From Pseudomonadota bacterium (lineage in GTDB: Bacteria > Pseudomonadota > Gammaproteobacteria > SZUA-229): DNA of 6,060 nucleotides. The number at the start of each line of letters is the position of its first letter. Position 1 is the first letter of the stretch. The notes beneath the pieces are model-generated. The model did no database searches. It saw only the letters and a list, made by a program, of their open reading frames with translations, and was not told the origin of the DNA. Location of the stretch: positions 1-6,060 of the forward strand of contig JADFWE010000107.1 in assembly GCA_015222915.1 (NCBI GenBank). The letters run 5' to 3'. Positions 1 to 6,060 of the stretch are shown here, piece by piece. The position numbers and the translations under genes are program-made.

Positions 1-13
1 GCCGCGCTTCGCT

Positions 14-68
14 CGCAAAGACAAACATTAAAAGCTTTTCATTTGCGTCTTTTGCGTTATTCGCGGAC
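14..68. repeat. Imperfect palindrome plus 9-bp periodic repeat, intergenic
   Basis: Two overlapping structures are visible. First, an imperfect inverted repeat centred on the perfect 10-bp palindrome AAAAGCTTTT (30-39): CGCAAAGAC (14-22) pairs with GTCTTTTGCG (47-56) with one bulged base, and the intervening bases pair partly. Second, three nonamers in register at 42-50 (TTTGCGTCT), 51-59 (TTTGCGTTA) and 60-68 (TTCGCGGAC). On the minus strand these read roughly NNN-CGC-RAA. The stretch lies downstream of nadE and contains no convincing gene. It could be a dispersed intergenic repeat or a decayed hairpin element. No T-run follows on the minus strand, so a classical terminator for nadE is not supported. 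Confidence 0.55.
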
Positions 69-100
69 TACCCGTTTTTAAAGTTTTTGACTTCCGCTTT

Positions 101-117
101 GTGTCAACATCAGACAC
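101..117 (-). other. Short stem-loop just downstream of nadE
   Basis: GTGTC (101-105) and GACAC (113-117) form a 5-bp stem with a 7-base loop, starting about 15 bases after the nadE stop codon in the direction of nadE transcription. The sequence that follows on the minus strand is A-rich and has no T-tract. It is therefore at best a weak or processing-type 3' end structure, and may be chance. Confidence 0.25.
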
Positions 118-131
118 GAAATTTGATGCGT

Positions 132-1778
132 TTAGTTGCGCCTGTATCCTGACGTGATGGGGTAGCGCCGGTCGCGACCAAAGGCTCTCCGGGTAATGCG
201 GATACCCGGTGCTGACTGCCGGCGTTTGTGCTCGTTGCGCTGCACCAGGTTGATCACATGCATCACATCTTCGCGATTGATACCCTGTGCGACGATCTCA
301 TCGATGGTCTTATCCTGCTCCACCGACAGGGCCAGAATCTTATCGAGGATGTCATACTCTGGCAGTGAATCCTGATCGCATTGATCCTCTCTTAGTTCGG
401 CCGTAGGTGGGCGGGTTAACACCCGCTCCGGAATCACCTGTGAAACGCTGTTACGGTAACGGCATAATTTATAGACCAGCGTCTTACAGACATCTTTTAT
501 CGGCGCGAACCCGCCGCACATATCTCCATATAGTGTCGCGTAGCCCACCGCCATCTCGCTCTTGTTGCCAGTGGTTAACACCATACGGCCTTTTTTATTT
601 GAGATAGCCATCAACAGCACGCCACGACAACGTGCCTGCAGATTCTCTTCGGTGGTATCGACAGGCGCATCCTTGAAAACCGGTGCCAGCGATCGCAGAA
701 AACTGTTAAATACGTCTTCGATCTCGATCACATCGTATTTCACACCCAGCGTTTCAGCTTCTGCCTCGGCATCCTGCAGGCTCATATCTGCGGTATAACG
801 TGACGGCATCATCACCGCTTCCACATTTTCGGCGCCAAGAGCATCGACGGCTACCGCCAGCGTCAAGGCGGAATCGACGCCACCGGACAGACCGATAACC
901 ACACCGCCGAACCCATTCTGCCGGACAAAATCACGCACCCCGGTGACCAGCGCTTTATAGATGGTGGCCTCATCTGTATCTGGTTCACGTTCATCAGCGG
1001 ACAGAACTTGCTGACTGACGATATCTTTGCCATCGAAGACCAGTTCAAGCTGATCGCTTTCAAATAATTTTGCCCGTGAGACCAGTTCTGCCTGCCGGTT
1101 TATCACCAGCGAATCGCCATCAAAAACCAGTTCATCCTGGCCACCGGTCATATTCAGGTATAAGAATGGAATTTCGAACTGTCGTGCATGTTGCTGAAGG
1201 GTCGCCAGACGTTCAGCGTGCTTATCGATATGAAATGGCGAAGCGTTTAGTACGACGACCAGCTGCGCGCCCTGCGCTATTGATTTTTCCACCACAGTGG
1301 ACTGCCAGACATCTTCACAGATCAGGATGCCGACCCTGTGTCCCTTTATGTCGACGACAGCACTCTCGGTGCCCGCCGAAAAATAGCGAACCTCGTCGAA
1401 CACCGAATAATTTGGCAGCGACTGTTTAAAACAGATCCTCTTTATCTTGCCATCGATAAAACAGACCGCCGCGTTATACAGGGCATCTGCATGTTCAAGC
1501 GGCAGTCCGAATATCACTGCGGTATCGCCAACACTTTCGAGTAGGCGTTGCTGAATACGCAGATAGGCTTTATTTGCCTGCCGTAGAAAACCTGTGCGAT
1601 GCAGCAGGTCTTCCGGCGGGTAACCGACCAGCGCCAGTTCTGGAAAAACGACAAGATCCGCACCCTGCTCACTGGCTTTGATCGAGATATCGATTATTTT
1701 ATCGGCGTTGGCTCTGATATCGCCGACCTGAAATGTGTCCTGTACCAGAACGATCTTTAGCATTGATGGGTTTGTCAT
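132..1778 (-). CDS. nadE: Glutamine-dependent NAD+ synthetase
   Basis: Catalyses the last step of NAD+ synthesis in the cytoplasm: deamido-NAD+ is adenylylated with ATP and amidated with ammonia released from glutamine. The 548-residue protein has the two-domain form. The N-terminal nitrilase-type glutaminase domain (about 6-260) shows the Glu-Lys-Cys triad at E47 (FPELAL), K118 (FKQSLPNY) and C154 (ILICEDVW). The C-terminal synthetase domain (about 270-548) has the PP-loop SGGVDS at 298-303, TTGNKSE at 402-408, RPPTAELR at 456-463 and the usual Arg-rich tail ending near ITSGYRRN. Length is normal for the family and no key residue is missing. I chose the ATG at 1776-1778 because AAAAGG lies 9 bases upstream; the next Met (residue 6) has no ribosome site. 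The gene is divergent from pilS and appears monocistronic within the window. Confidence 0.96.
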   Translation of the reverse strand: MTNPSMLKIVLVQDTFQVGDIRANADKIIDISIKASEQGADLVVFPELALVGYPPEDLLHRTGFLRQANKAYLRIQQRLLESVGDTAVIFGLPLEHADALYNAAVCFIDGKIKRICFKQSLPNYSVFDEVRYFSAGTESAVVDIKGHRVGILICEDVWQSTVVEKSIAQGAQLVVVLNASPFHIDKHAERLATLQQHARQFEIPFLYLNMTGGQDELVFDGDSLVINRQAELVSRAKLFESDQLELVFDGKDIVSQQVLSADEREPDTDEATIYKALVTGVRDFVRQNGFGGVVIGLSGGVDSALTLAVAVDALGAENVEAVMMPSRYTADMSLQDAEAEAETLGVKYDVIEIEDVFNSFLRSLAPVFKDAPVDTTEENLQARCRGVLLMAISNKKGRMVLTTGNKSEMAVGYATLYGDMCGGFAPIKDVCKTLVYKLCRYRNSVSQVIPERVLTRPPTAELREDQCDQDSLPEYDILDKILALSVEQDKTIDEIVAQGINREDVMHVINLVQRNEHKRRQSAPGIRITRRAFGRDRRYPITSGYRRN

Positions 1779-1793
1779 ATCTTACTGCCTTTT

Positions 1794-1826
1794 CCTGTAA
1801 CGACCTCGTACCGACCCTGTACCGAT
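1794..1826. repeat. Three tandem 11-bp repeats in the nadE leader/promoter
   Basis: Three directly adjacent units on the plus strand: CCTGTAACGAC (1794-1804), CTCGTACCGAC (1805-1815) and CCTGTACCGAT (1816-1826). The core GTAMCGA recurs exactly every 11 bp at 1797, 1808 and 1819, about one helical turn. The array begins 15 bases upstream of the nadE start codon and borders its ribosome-binding site (AAAAGG, 1793-1788). It could be a direct-repeat operator, a leader RNA element or a small tandem duplication. It does not resemble the palindromic NrtR-type NAD operators I know of. Confidence 0.5.
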
Positions 1827-1917
1827 ATCAGAGAGGGGAAGGCAATATTACGGCAAGATTTTAGCATGACTGGAATCAGCTTTAGGCAAATATACCACCC
1901 GGTAATTAATTAACAGC

Positions 1918-1923
1918 TATACT
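1918..1923 (+). promoter_or_regulatory. Candidate -10 box for pilS
   Basis: TATACT matches the sigma-70 -10 consensus at five of six positions and lies 39 bases before the pilS GTG, just after an A/T-rich palindrome at 1903-1912. No good -35 hexamer lies 16-18 bp upstream (the region there reads CCACCC), so this would be a weak or activator-dependent promoter, if real. Confidence 0.3.
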
Positions 1924-1962
1924 CTTTCCAATAAAAACTCATACTTTTAAAAGCGATATATA

Positions 1963-3612
1963 GTGGCGAAAAACCGGACCGACATTACCGATAATATTTT
2001 TTTTCAGAGCATGTCAGATGCCTGGTACCGGCTGCGGGTATTCAATTATTTCCGTATCTCACTCGCACTTTTTTTTATCACCATCTATCTGAACGGCTGG
2101 TTACAGCAACTCATCTCCAGCAAGTTCACGCACCCTGACCTCTTCATCATCACGGCTTTTGTTTATCTGACTGCCAGCGCATTTTTCACCACCGGCATCA
2201 CCTACCGAAAACCGGCGCTACCAGTACAGCTCGTCGCACAGACACTGGTGGATATCTCGTGCATCATCCTGATGATGCATGCTACCGGCGGTGTGCGTTC
2301 AGGCCTGGGTATGTTGCTGATCGTCACCATCTCGATGACCAGCCTTTTCATGCAAAAACGTTTCACCCTGCTATTTGCGGCTATCACGGCTTTAATGATC
2401 ATTGCCGAGCAGGTTTACTCAGACTTCTCTTATCAGGATTATTCTCCGGCTTTCACACAGGCGGGCCTGCTCGGCATCCTCATCTTTATCTCTGCCTTCC
2501 TGTCCAGCTACACCGCCAAACGCTTACGAGAGACTGAAAAGATAGCTGAAGAGACCAGCCACGAACTTGAGACCCTGGTGCAGATGAATGAGCACATCAT
2601 CAAGAGCATGCGCACCGGCATCATGGTGATAAAAACCAACGGCCAGATCCTGATGGCAAACAATGCCTCCCGTGAACTGCTGGGTAATGTCAGTATCGAC
2701 AAGCAGACAAATATCAAAGATATATCGCCGGAACTCTATCGACGCTTTACCGACTGGGATAATGATACGGTGCAGAACCATCGGCCTATCCAGCAGATGC
2801 AAGGTCTGCCTGATCTCCAGCCGGGGTTCAGCCATATCGACAAAAATCGCGGTTTTAACGAAGACCAGATCAATACCGATGAAGCCCGAACACTGATCTT
2901 TCTGGAAGACGCCACCCAGCTGAGCCAGCGTTTCCAGCAGGTGAAACTCGCCTCACTCGGCCGTCTGACGGCCAGTATCGCGCATGAGATCCGTAACCCG
3001 CTGGCTGCGATAAACCACGCCGGTCAGTTGCTCAGCGAAACTTCTGAAAACGCAGCCGATAAAAAATTAACCGGCATCATCAACACCCAGGTCAAACGTC
3101 TGAACGGCATCGTAGAAAATGTACTGCATCTGTCGAGACAGCAGCGCGGTACACCCGAAGTGCTCAATCTTCAGCAGTGGCTGGTACAGTTCAGAGAAGA
3201 ATTTATCTCCACCCATAAACTACAGGCCTATCAGATACACATACAGATCACTCCGACCTCTACAAATATATTATTTGACACCAATCAGCTGCATCAGGTG
3301 ATGTGGAACCTGTGTTCGAATGCGCTCAACCACAGCAATATGGATACATCGAACATCATGATCAATATCCAGGGTGGCATCGATAGTGATGTTCAACAGC
3401 CTTATATCGATATCATCGACAATGGGCAGGGTATCGATAAAGAAACACAGTCAAATATTTTCGACCCTTTCTTCACTACCAGCTCAGAAGGAACCGGGCT
3501 TGGCCTGTATATAACCAAGGAAGTCATCGAAAGTAATCGTGCTAAAATTCGCCTTATATCACCAGCGACTGGCGGCACCTGTTTCAGGATATATTTTTTA
3601 CAGGCGCAATAA
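1963..3612 (+). CDS. pilS: PilS-type sensor histidine kinase
   Basis: Inner-membrane histidine kinase that autophosphorylates and passes phosphate to the adjacent PilR; in Pseudomonas PilS controls pilin transcription and type IV pilus function. The 549-residue protein has six predicted membrane helices (about 32-50, 57-77, 87-105, 111-130, 132-150, 163-182), with no large periplasmic domain, as in PilS. A short linker helix and a PAS-like sensor region (about 205-318) follow. The HisKA domain has the phospho-acceptor H341 in HEIRNPLAAI, and the HATPase domain shows the N box around N449-N453, G1 DNGQG (486-490), F box FDPFFTT (500-506) and G2 GTGLGL (510-515). All catalytic motifs are intact. 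The start is uncertain: the GTG at 1963 has no Shine-Dalgarno sequence, and an in-frame ATG at 2011 (residue 17) also lies before the first helix. The family assignment rests on the domain layout, H-box wording and the PilR neighbour. Confidence 0.9.
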   Translation: MAKNRTDITDNIFFQSMSDAWYRLRVFNYFRISLALFFITIYLNGWLQQLISSKFTHPDLFIITAFVYLTASAFFTTGITYRKPALPVQLVAQTLVDISCIILMMHATGGVRSGLGMLLIVTISMTSLFMQKRFTLLFAAITALMIIAEQVYSDFSYQDYSPAFTQAGLLGILIFISAFLSSYTAKRLRETEKIAEETSHELETLVQMNEHIIKSMRTGIMVIKTNGQILMANNASRELLGNVSIDKQTNIKDISPELYRRFTDWDNDTVQNHRPIQQMQGLPDLQPGFSHIDKNRGFNEDQINTDEARTLIFLEDATQLSQRFQQVKLASLGRLTASIAHEIRNPLAAINHAGQLLSETSENAADKKLTGIINTQVKRLNGIVENVLHLSRQQRGTPEVLNLQQWLVQFREEFISTHKLQAYQIHIQITPTSTNILFDTNQLHQVMWNLCSNALNHSNMDTSNIMINIQGGIDSDVQQPYIDIIDNGQGIDKETQSNIFDPFFTTSSEGTGLGLYITKEVIESNRAKIRLISPATGGTCFRIYFLQAQ

Positions 3613-3699
3613 GACCGATGAAGAATCTTATCCGCTTCAAGATACATTTTTGCAAACGGTTTATACAAGTATTAAACAACTAAATATACGCAACATATA
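3613..3699 (+). promoter_or_regulatory. pilS-pilR spacer with dyad
   Basis: The 87-bp AT-rich gap contains an imperfect inverted repeat, GTTTATAC (3659-3666) and GTATTAAAC (3669-3677), separated by AA with one bulged base. TTGCAA (3650-3655) resembles a -35 box, but no good -10 lies 16-18 bp after it. A weak 5-bp stem (ATCTT 3625-3629 with AAGAT 3639-3643) is followed by a short T-run at 3647-3651; this is too weak to call a terminator. No Shine-Dalgarno sequence precedes the pilR ATG. The dyad could be an operator or an RNA hairpin that tunes pilR expression separately from pilS. Confidence 0.35.
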
Positions 3700-5055
3700 A
3701 TGACAACTAAAAAAGTCCTTATCGTAGACGACGAACCTGATATCTGCGAACTCATCGAAATAACCCTGATGCGCATGGATATCGCGTCACAATCAGCGCT
3801 GAATATCACTGACGCCAAGCTGTTGCTGGAAACCGAACATTTTGACCTGTGCCTGACCGATATGCGTCTGCCAGACGGTAACGGCATCGATCTGGTCGAA
3901 CATGTACAACAGAACTATAGCGATCTGCCTGTGGCGGTCATCACTGCACACGGCAACATGGAGTCTGCCGTCAAAGCATTAAAGGCCGGCGCCTTTGATT
4001 TTGTGTCTAAACCTGTCGACATCCAGATCCTGCGCAACCTGGTATCTTCCGCGACCACGCTACCCGAAAAAACGGAACAAAAAAAACCGGTAAAGAACCA
4101 GTTGAGCATTACCGGTAAATCACCCGCGGTCAGAGAACTGATGAAAAACATCAGTAAGCTGGCGAGGAATCAGGCACCGGTATTTATCCATGGTGAGTCA
4201 GGCTCAGGTAAAGAACGCGTAGCCAGGATGATCCACCAGCAGGGCTCTCGCAGTGAAGGCCCTTTCGTACCAGTCAACTGCGGCGCTATCTCAGCCGAGC
4301 TGATGGAAAGTGAATTTTTTGGCCACCTCAAAGGCAGCTTCACCGGTGCGCATTCAGACAAACAGGGTTTATTCGAAGCCGCCAATAGCGGCACCCTGTT
4401 CCTCGATGAGATAGCAGAGCTGCCACTGAACATGCAGGTAAAACTATTACGCGTCATCCAGGAAAAAGCGGTAAGAGCCGTAGGTGCTGCACAGGAAGTC
4501 CCCGTCGATGTCAGGATTCTCAGCGCCAGTCATAAGAACCTGGTACAGCTGGTTGCCGATGGTGCCTTCCGTGAAGATCTCTATTACCGGGTCAATGTGA
4601 TCGAGCTCACTATCCCACCGCTACGTGACAGAAAAGAAGACATCCCACTGTTCGTAGAACAACTACTCGACGGTATCGCAACAAAGATGGGCATGGATAT
4701 TCCCGTCATCGAAGATGAGGCCATGGAAGCACTTCATAACTACCACTTTCCCGGCAACGTCCGCGAGCTGGAAAACATACTGGAGCGCGCCCTGGCGTTA
4801 TCCGATGATAACCGTATTACCCGGCAGGGCTTACAGCTAAAACCTGCAGCAGTAAATGGTGCTATCAAGACGCCCGATGATTCAAGCACTGCAGATAACG
4901 ACACCATAGACCCGATGGATCTGGCGGGACAGGAACGAAACAGTATCATGCAGGCACTGGAAAAAACCCGCTGGAATAAAACCGCAGCAGCCAAACTGCT
5001 GGGGTTGAGTCTGAGGCAGCTACGCTATCGCCTGCAAAAATTAGATATTGAATAA
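3700..5055 (+). CDS. pilR: PilR-type sigma-54-dependent response regulator
   Basis: NtrC-class transcriptional activator, expected to be phosphorylated by PilS and to drive RNA polymerase-sigma54 at the pilin promoter. The 451 residues run in the standard order. The receiver domain (about 4-118) has acidic residues D10/D11, phospho-acceptor D54 in LTDMRLPDGNG, T82 and K104 (FVSKPVD). The AAA+ domain (about 136-370) has Walker A GESGSGKE (165-172), the sigma54-contact loop as GSFTGA (212-217), Walker B GTLFLDEI (231-238), the arginine-rich FREDLYYRVNV (290-300) and sensor II GNVRELEN (352-359). A C-terminal Fis-type helix-turn-helix (about 412-449) contains NKTAAAKLLGLSLRQLRYRL. The protein is complete. 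The ATG is clear because the receiver starts at once, although no Shine-Dalgarno precedes it. The gene follows pilS by 87 bp and ends six bases from a convergent gene. A close NtrC-family relative is the main alternative; the receiver wording and PilS-like partner favour PilR. Confidence 0.92.
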   Translation: MTTKKVLIVDDEPDICELIEITLMRMDIASQSALNITDAKLLLETEHFDLCLTDMRLPDGNGIDLVEHVQQNYSDLPVAVITAHGNMESAVKALKAGAFDFVSKPVDIQILRNLVSSATTLPEKTEQKKPVKNQLSITGKSPAVRELMKNISKLARNQAPVFIHGESGSGKERVARMIHQQGSRSEGPFVPVNCGAISAELMESEFFGHLKGSFTGAHSDKQGLFEAANSGTLFLDEIAELPLNMQVKLLRVIQEKAVRAVGAAQEVPVDVRILSASHKNLVQLVADGAFREDLYYRVNVIELTIPPLRDRKEDIPLFVEQLLDGIATKMGMDIPVIEDEAMEALHNYHFPGNVRELENILERALALSDDNRITRQGLQLKPAAVNGAIKTPDDSSTADNDTIDPMDLAGQERNSIMQALEKTRWNKTAAAKLLGLSLRQLRYRLQKLDIE

Positions 5056-5061
5056 CCGACC

Positions 5062-6006
5062 TTAACGACCAGATCGTATAAACGCTGCTCGCTCTGCATC
5101 CATCACCTGGGAGATACCAACCAGCAGACTTGTCTTTAACCTTCGCTTATCGATTGGCACAGTTATCGAACGAAACTGTATCCGCCGGGTATAAAGGTCA
5201 GTCAACTTACTTGCACTGGAGACAATCCTTGGCTTACGCCTGGCAATTCGCTTGAAGACAGATATGATCTCAGCGATGGTGGTTGAATGTTCGGACGCTA
5301 TTATCTTTGTAAAGGCCCCATACTTCCCACTTAAGACCTGCATTGCCTCCCCGATTAGAAATGCCGCATCATCGACCGCGATATAATCACGGATCGTGTC
5401 GAATGGCACATATATATGCACTATCTGGTTCCCTAATAAACAACGTGCGATATGTGCGAGCAACCCCTGTCTTTTACCGTCTGCCTGGCCAGGACCGTAT
5501 AGTGTAGATATCCGTGCTAATAACACTGTTACCCTGTTATTATTTCTGGCAAAGTCGCTTAACAGTCGTTCCTGTTTAAGCTTTTCTTTTGCATAATCGG
5601 TAGTTGGCGCAACCGCCGTATCTTCTGTAATGATGTCATCGCTTGCACCGGCATAAATCGCTCCTGCCGAGCTGGAGAAAGCAAGACCGCCATCTGCAGC
5701 CATTAATGCTGGTTCTGACTCAATCAACTTTAGTACAGTCGCTAGCGTTCTGCTCTCTGTTGCAAGCTCTTCCTGATCGCTACTCATAGTACCGATGCCT
5801 GCAGCCCAGTAGATCTGCCAGTTATCGTCACCAGCAAAATCAGCGAACGCTTGAACCGCAGTTAACAGCTGCCTGTGAAGCACTGCTTCATCATGCCAGC
5901 AAAAACGTTCAACTTGCACAAACAAACGTGTGCCCCTGCGTTGAAGTGTTCGCTGCAGCGCTGATCCTAATAATCCATTAGCGCCTATAATCCAGGCAAC
6001 GGTCAT
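5062..6006 (-). CDS. NAD-dependent epimerase/dehydratase, extended SDR family
   Basis: Extended short-chain dehydrogenase/reductase of 314 residues, the type that epimerises, dehydrates or reduces nucleotide-linked sugars in the cytoplasm using bound NAD(P). The Rossmann glycine motif GANGLLG is at 8-14 and a WAAG strand-4 motif at 67-70. The catalytic Ser lies in FSSSAG (110-115), and the YxxxK pair is Y138/K142 (YAKEK). STLYGPGQ (167-174) and the IRDYIAVDDAA segment (205-215) are typical of the substrate-binding half. All catalytic positions are present; the substrate cannot be read from the sequence. The ATG at 6004-6006 is directly preceded by AAGGAG with no spacer, which is too close for normal initiation, and the ATGA overlaps the stop of a probable upstream gene, so translational coupling is likely. 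The frame is open to the window edge with no other start codon. Probably the last gene of a minus-strand operon, perhaps for surface polysaccharide. Confidence 0.85.
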   Translation of the reverse strand: MTVAWIIGANGLLGSALQRTLQRRGTRLFVQVERFCWHDEAVLHRQLLTAVQAFADFAGDDNWQIYWAAGIGTMSSDQEELATESRTLATVLKLIESEPALMAADGGLAFSSSAGAIYAGASDDIITEDTAVAPTTDYAKEKLKQERLLSDFARNNNRVTVLLARISTLYGPGQADGKRQGLLAHIARCLLGNQIVHIYVPFDTIRDYIAVDDAAFLIGEAMQVLSGKYGAFTKIIASEHSTTIAEIISVFKRIARRKPRIVSSASKLTDLYTRRIQFRSITVPIDKRRLKTSLLVGISQVMDAERAAFIRSGR

Positions 6007-6060
6007 CTCCTTATTTCTGGCCGTGTCGGTTTTGTACTGACCACATACAAGGGTTTGCCC
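6003..6060 (-). CDS. C-terminal end of an upstream gene, product unknown
   Basis: One minus-strand frame is open from the window edge and ends at a TGA (6005-6003) that overlaps the epimerase ATG as ATGA. The visible tail reads GKPLYVVSTKPTRPEIRR, a plausible charged protein C-terminus. The four-base overlap is the usual geometry of coupled operon genes. A second frame ends at TAA (6013-6011) with the tail ANPCMWSVQNRHGQK, which is less protein-like but not excluded. Too little is present to name a function. Confidence 0.45.
   Translation of the reverse strand, partial: GKPLYVVSTKPTRPEIRR

Larger units (their letters stand above)
1779..1962. promoter_or_regulatory. Divergent nadE-pilS intergenic region
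   Basis: These 184 bp must hold the start signals of both divergent genes. On the pilS side there is an AT-rich segment with the palindrome TAATTAATTA (1903-1912) followed by TATACT (1918-1923), a fair -10 box, but no recognisable -35 hexamer at the right distance. On the nadE side the minus strand reads TAAAAT at 1863-1858 (5 of 6 to the -10 consensus) with TTGCCT at 1889-1884, but the 20-base spacer is too long for a confident sigma-70 call. No convincing sigma-54 GG/GC pair was found. The region as a regulatory spacer is well supported; the individual boxes are not. Confidence 0.5.

Noticed and set aside
1070..1429. Plus-strand open frame of 119 codons
   Set aside because: It lies wholly antisense within nadE, whose protein sequence is intact and motif-rich; the antisense product is Pro/Arg-rich and resembles no family I recognise.
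1871..1887. Possible sigma-54 promoter upstream of pilS (TGG...GGC)
   Set aside because: The GG and GC pairs are 12 bases apart instead of 10, and the flanking bases do not match the consensus.
2524..2835. Minus-strand open frame of 103 codons inside pilS
   Set aside because: It is a shadow of the PAS-encoding part of pilS, with no ribosome site and no recognisable domain.
3625..3651. Possible terminator after pilS
   Set aside because: The stem is only 5 bp, AT-rich, with a 9-base loop and a short, offset T-run; it is unlikely to stop transcription before pilR.
4333..4350. GSFTGA in place of the NtrC GAFTGA loop in PilR
   Set aside because: The Ala-to-Ser change looked like a lesion at first, but as far as I recall GSFTGA is normal in PilR-type proteins, and the Thr and Gly that contact sigma-54 are kept.
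1..6060. Search for a novel defence, mobile or CRISPR-type system
   Set aside because: All long coding frames are explained by nadE, pilS, pilR and an SDR-family epimerase. No spaced direct repeats, transposase, recombinase, toxin-antitoxin pair or tRNA was found.

Overview
The window reads as ordinary chromosomal DNA from a gammaproteobacterium of moderate GC. The evidence is a PilS/PilR pair close in motif layout to the Pseudomonas-type regulators of type IV pili, and a two-domain glutamine-dependent NAD+ synthetase. I cannot name a genus. No mobile element, CRISPR array, tRNA or rRNA is visible.

Layout: bases 1-131 are non-coding and hold a small palindromic element with a 9-bp periodicity (about 14-68) and a short stem-loop just after the first gene's stop. 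nadE occupies 132-1778 on the minus strand. A 184-bp divergent intergenic region (1779-1962) follows, with three tandem 11-bp repeats on the nadE side and an AT-rich putative promoter on the pilS side. pilS (1963-3612) and pilR (3700-5055) lie on the plus strand, separated by an 87-bp gap that contains a dyad. Six bases after pilR, a convergent minus-strand gene (5062-6006) encodes an extended short-chain dehydrogenase/epimerase. The end of another minus-strand gene probably overlaps its start codon and runs off the window edge.

How the genes work together: PilS is a six-helix membrane histidine kinase with a PAS-like region, and PilR is its sigma-54-dependent NtrC-class response regulator. 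In studied relatives they sense pilin in the inner membrane and control pilA transcription. No pilin or other pilus structural gene is in the window, so the target is inferred from family knowledge. nadE makes NAD+ and has no obvious functional link to the kinase pair. The epimerase looks like the last gene of a minus-strand operon, perhaps for surface polysaccharide or nucleotide-sugar metabolism, entering from the right.

No convincing undescribed system is present. The items most worth a second look are the short non-coding repeat structures and the unusual translation-start contexts.
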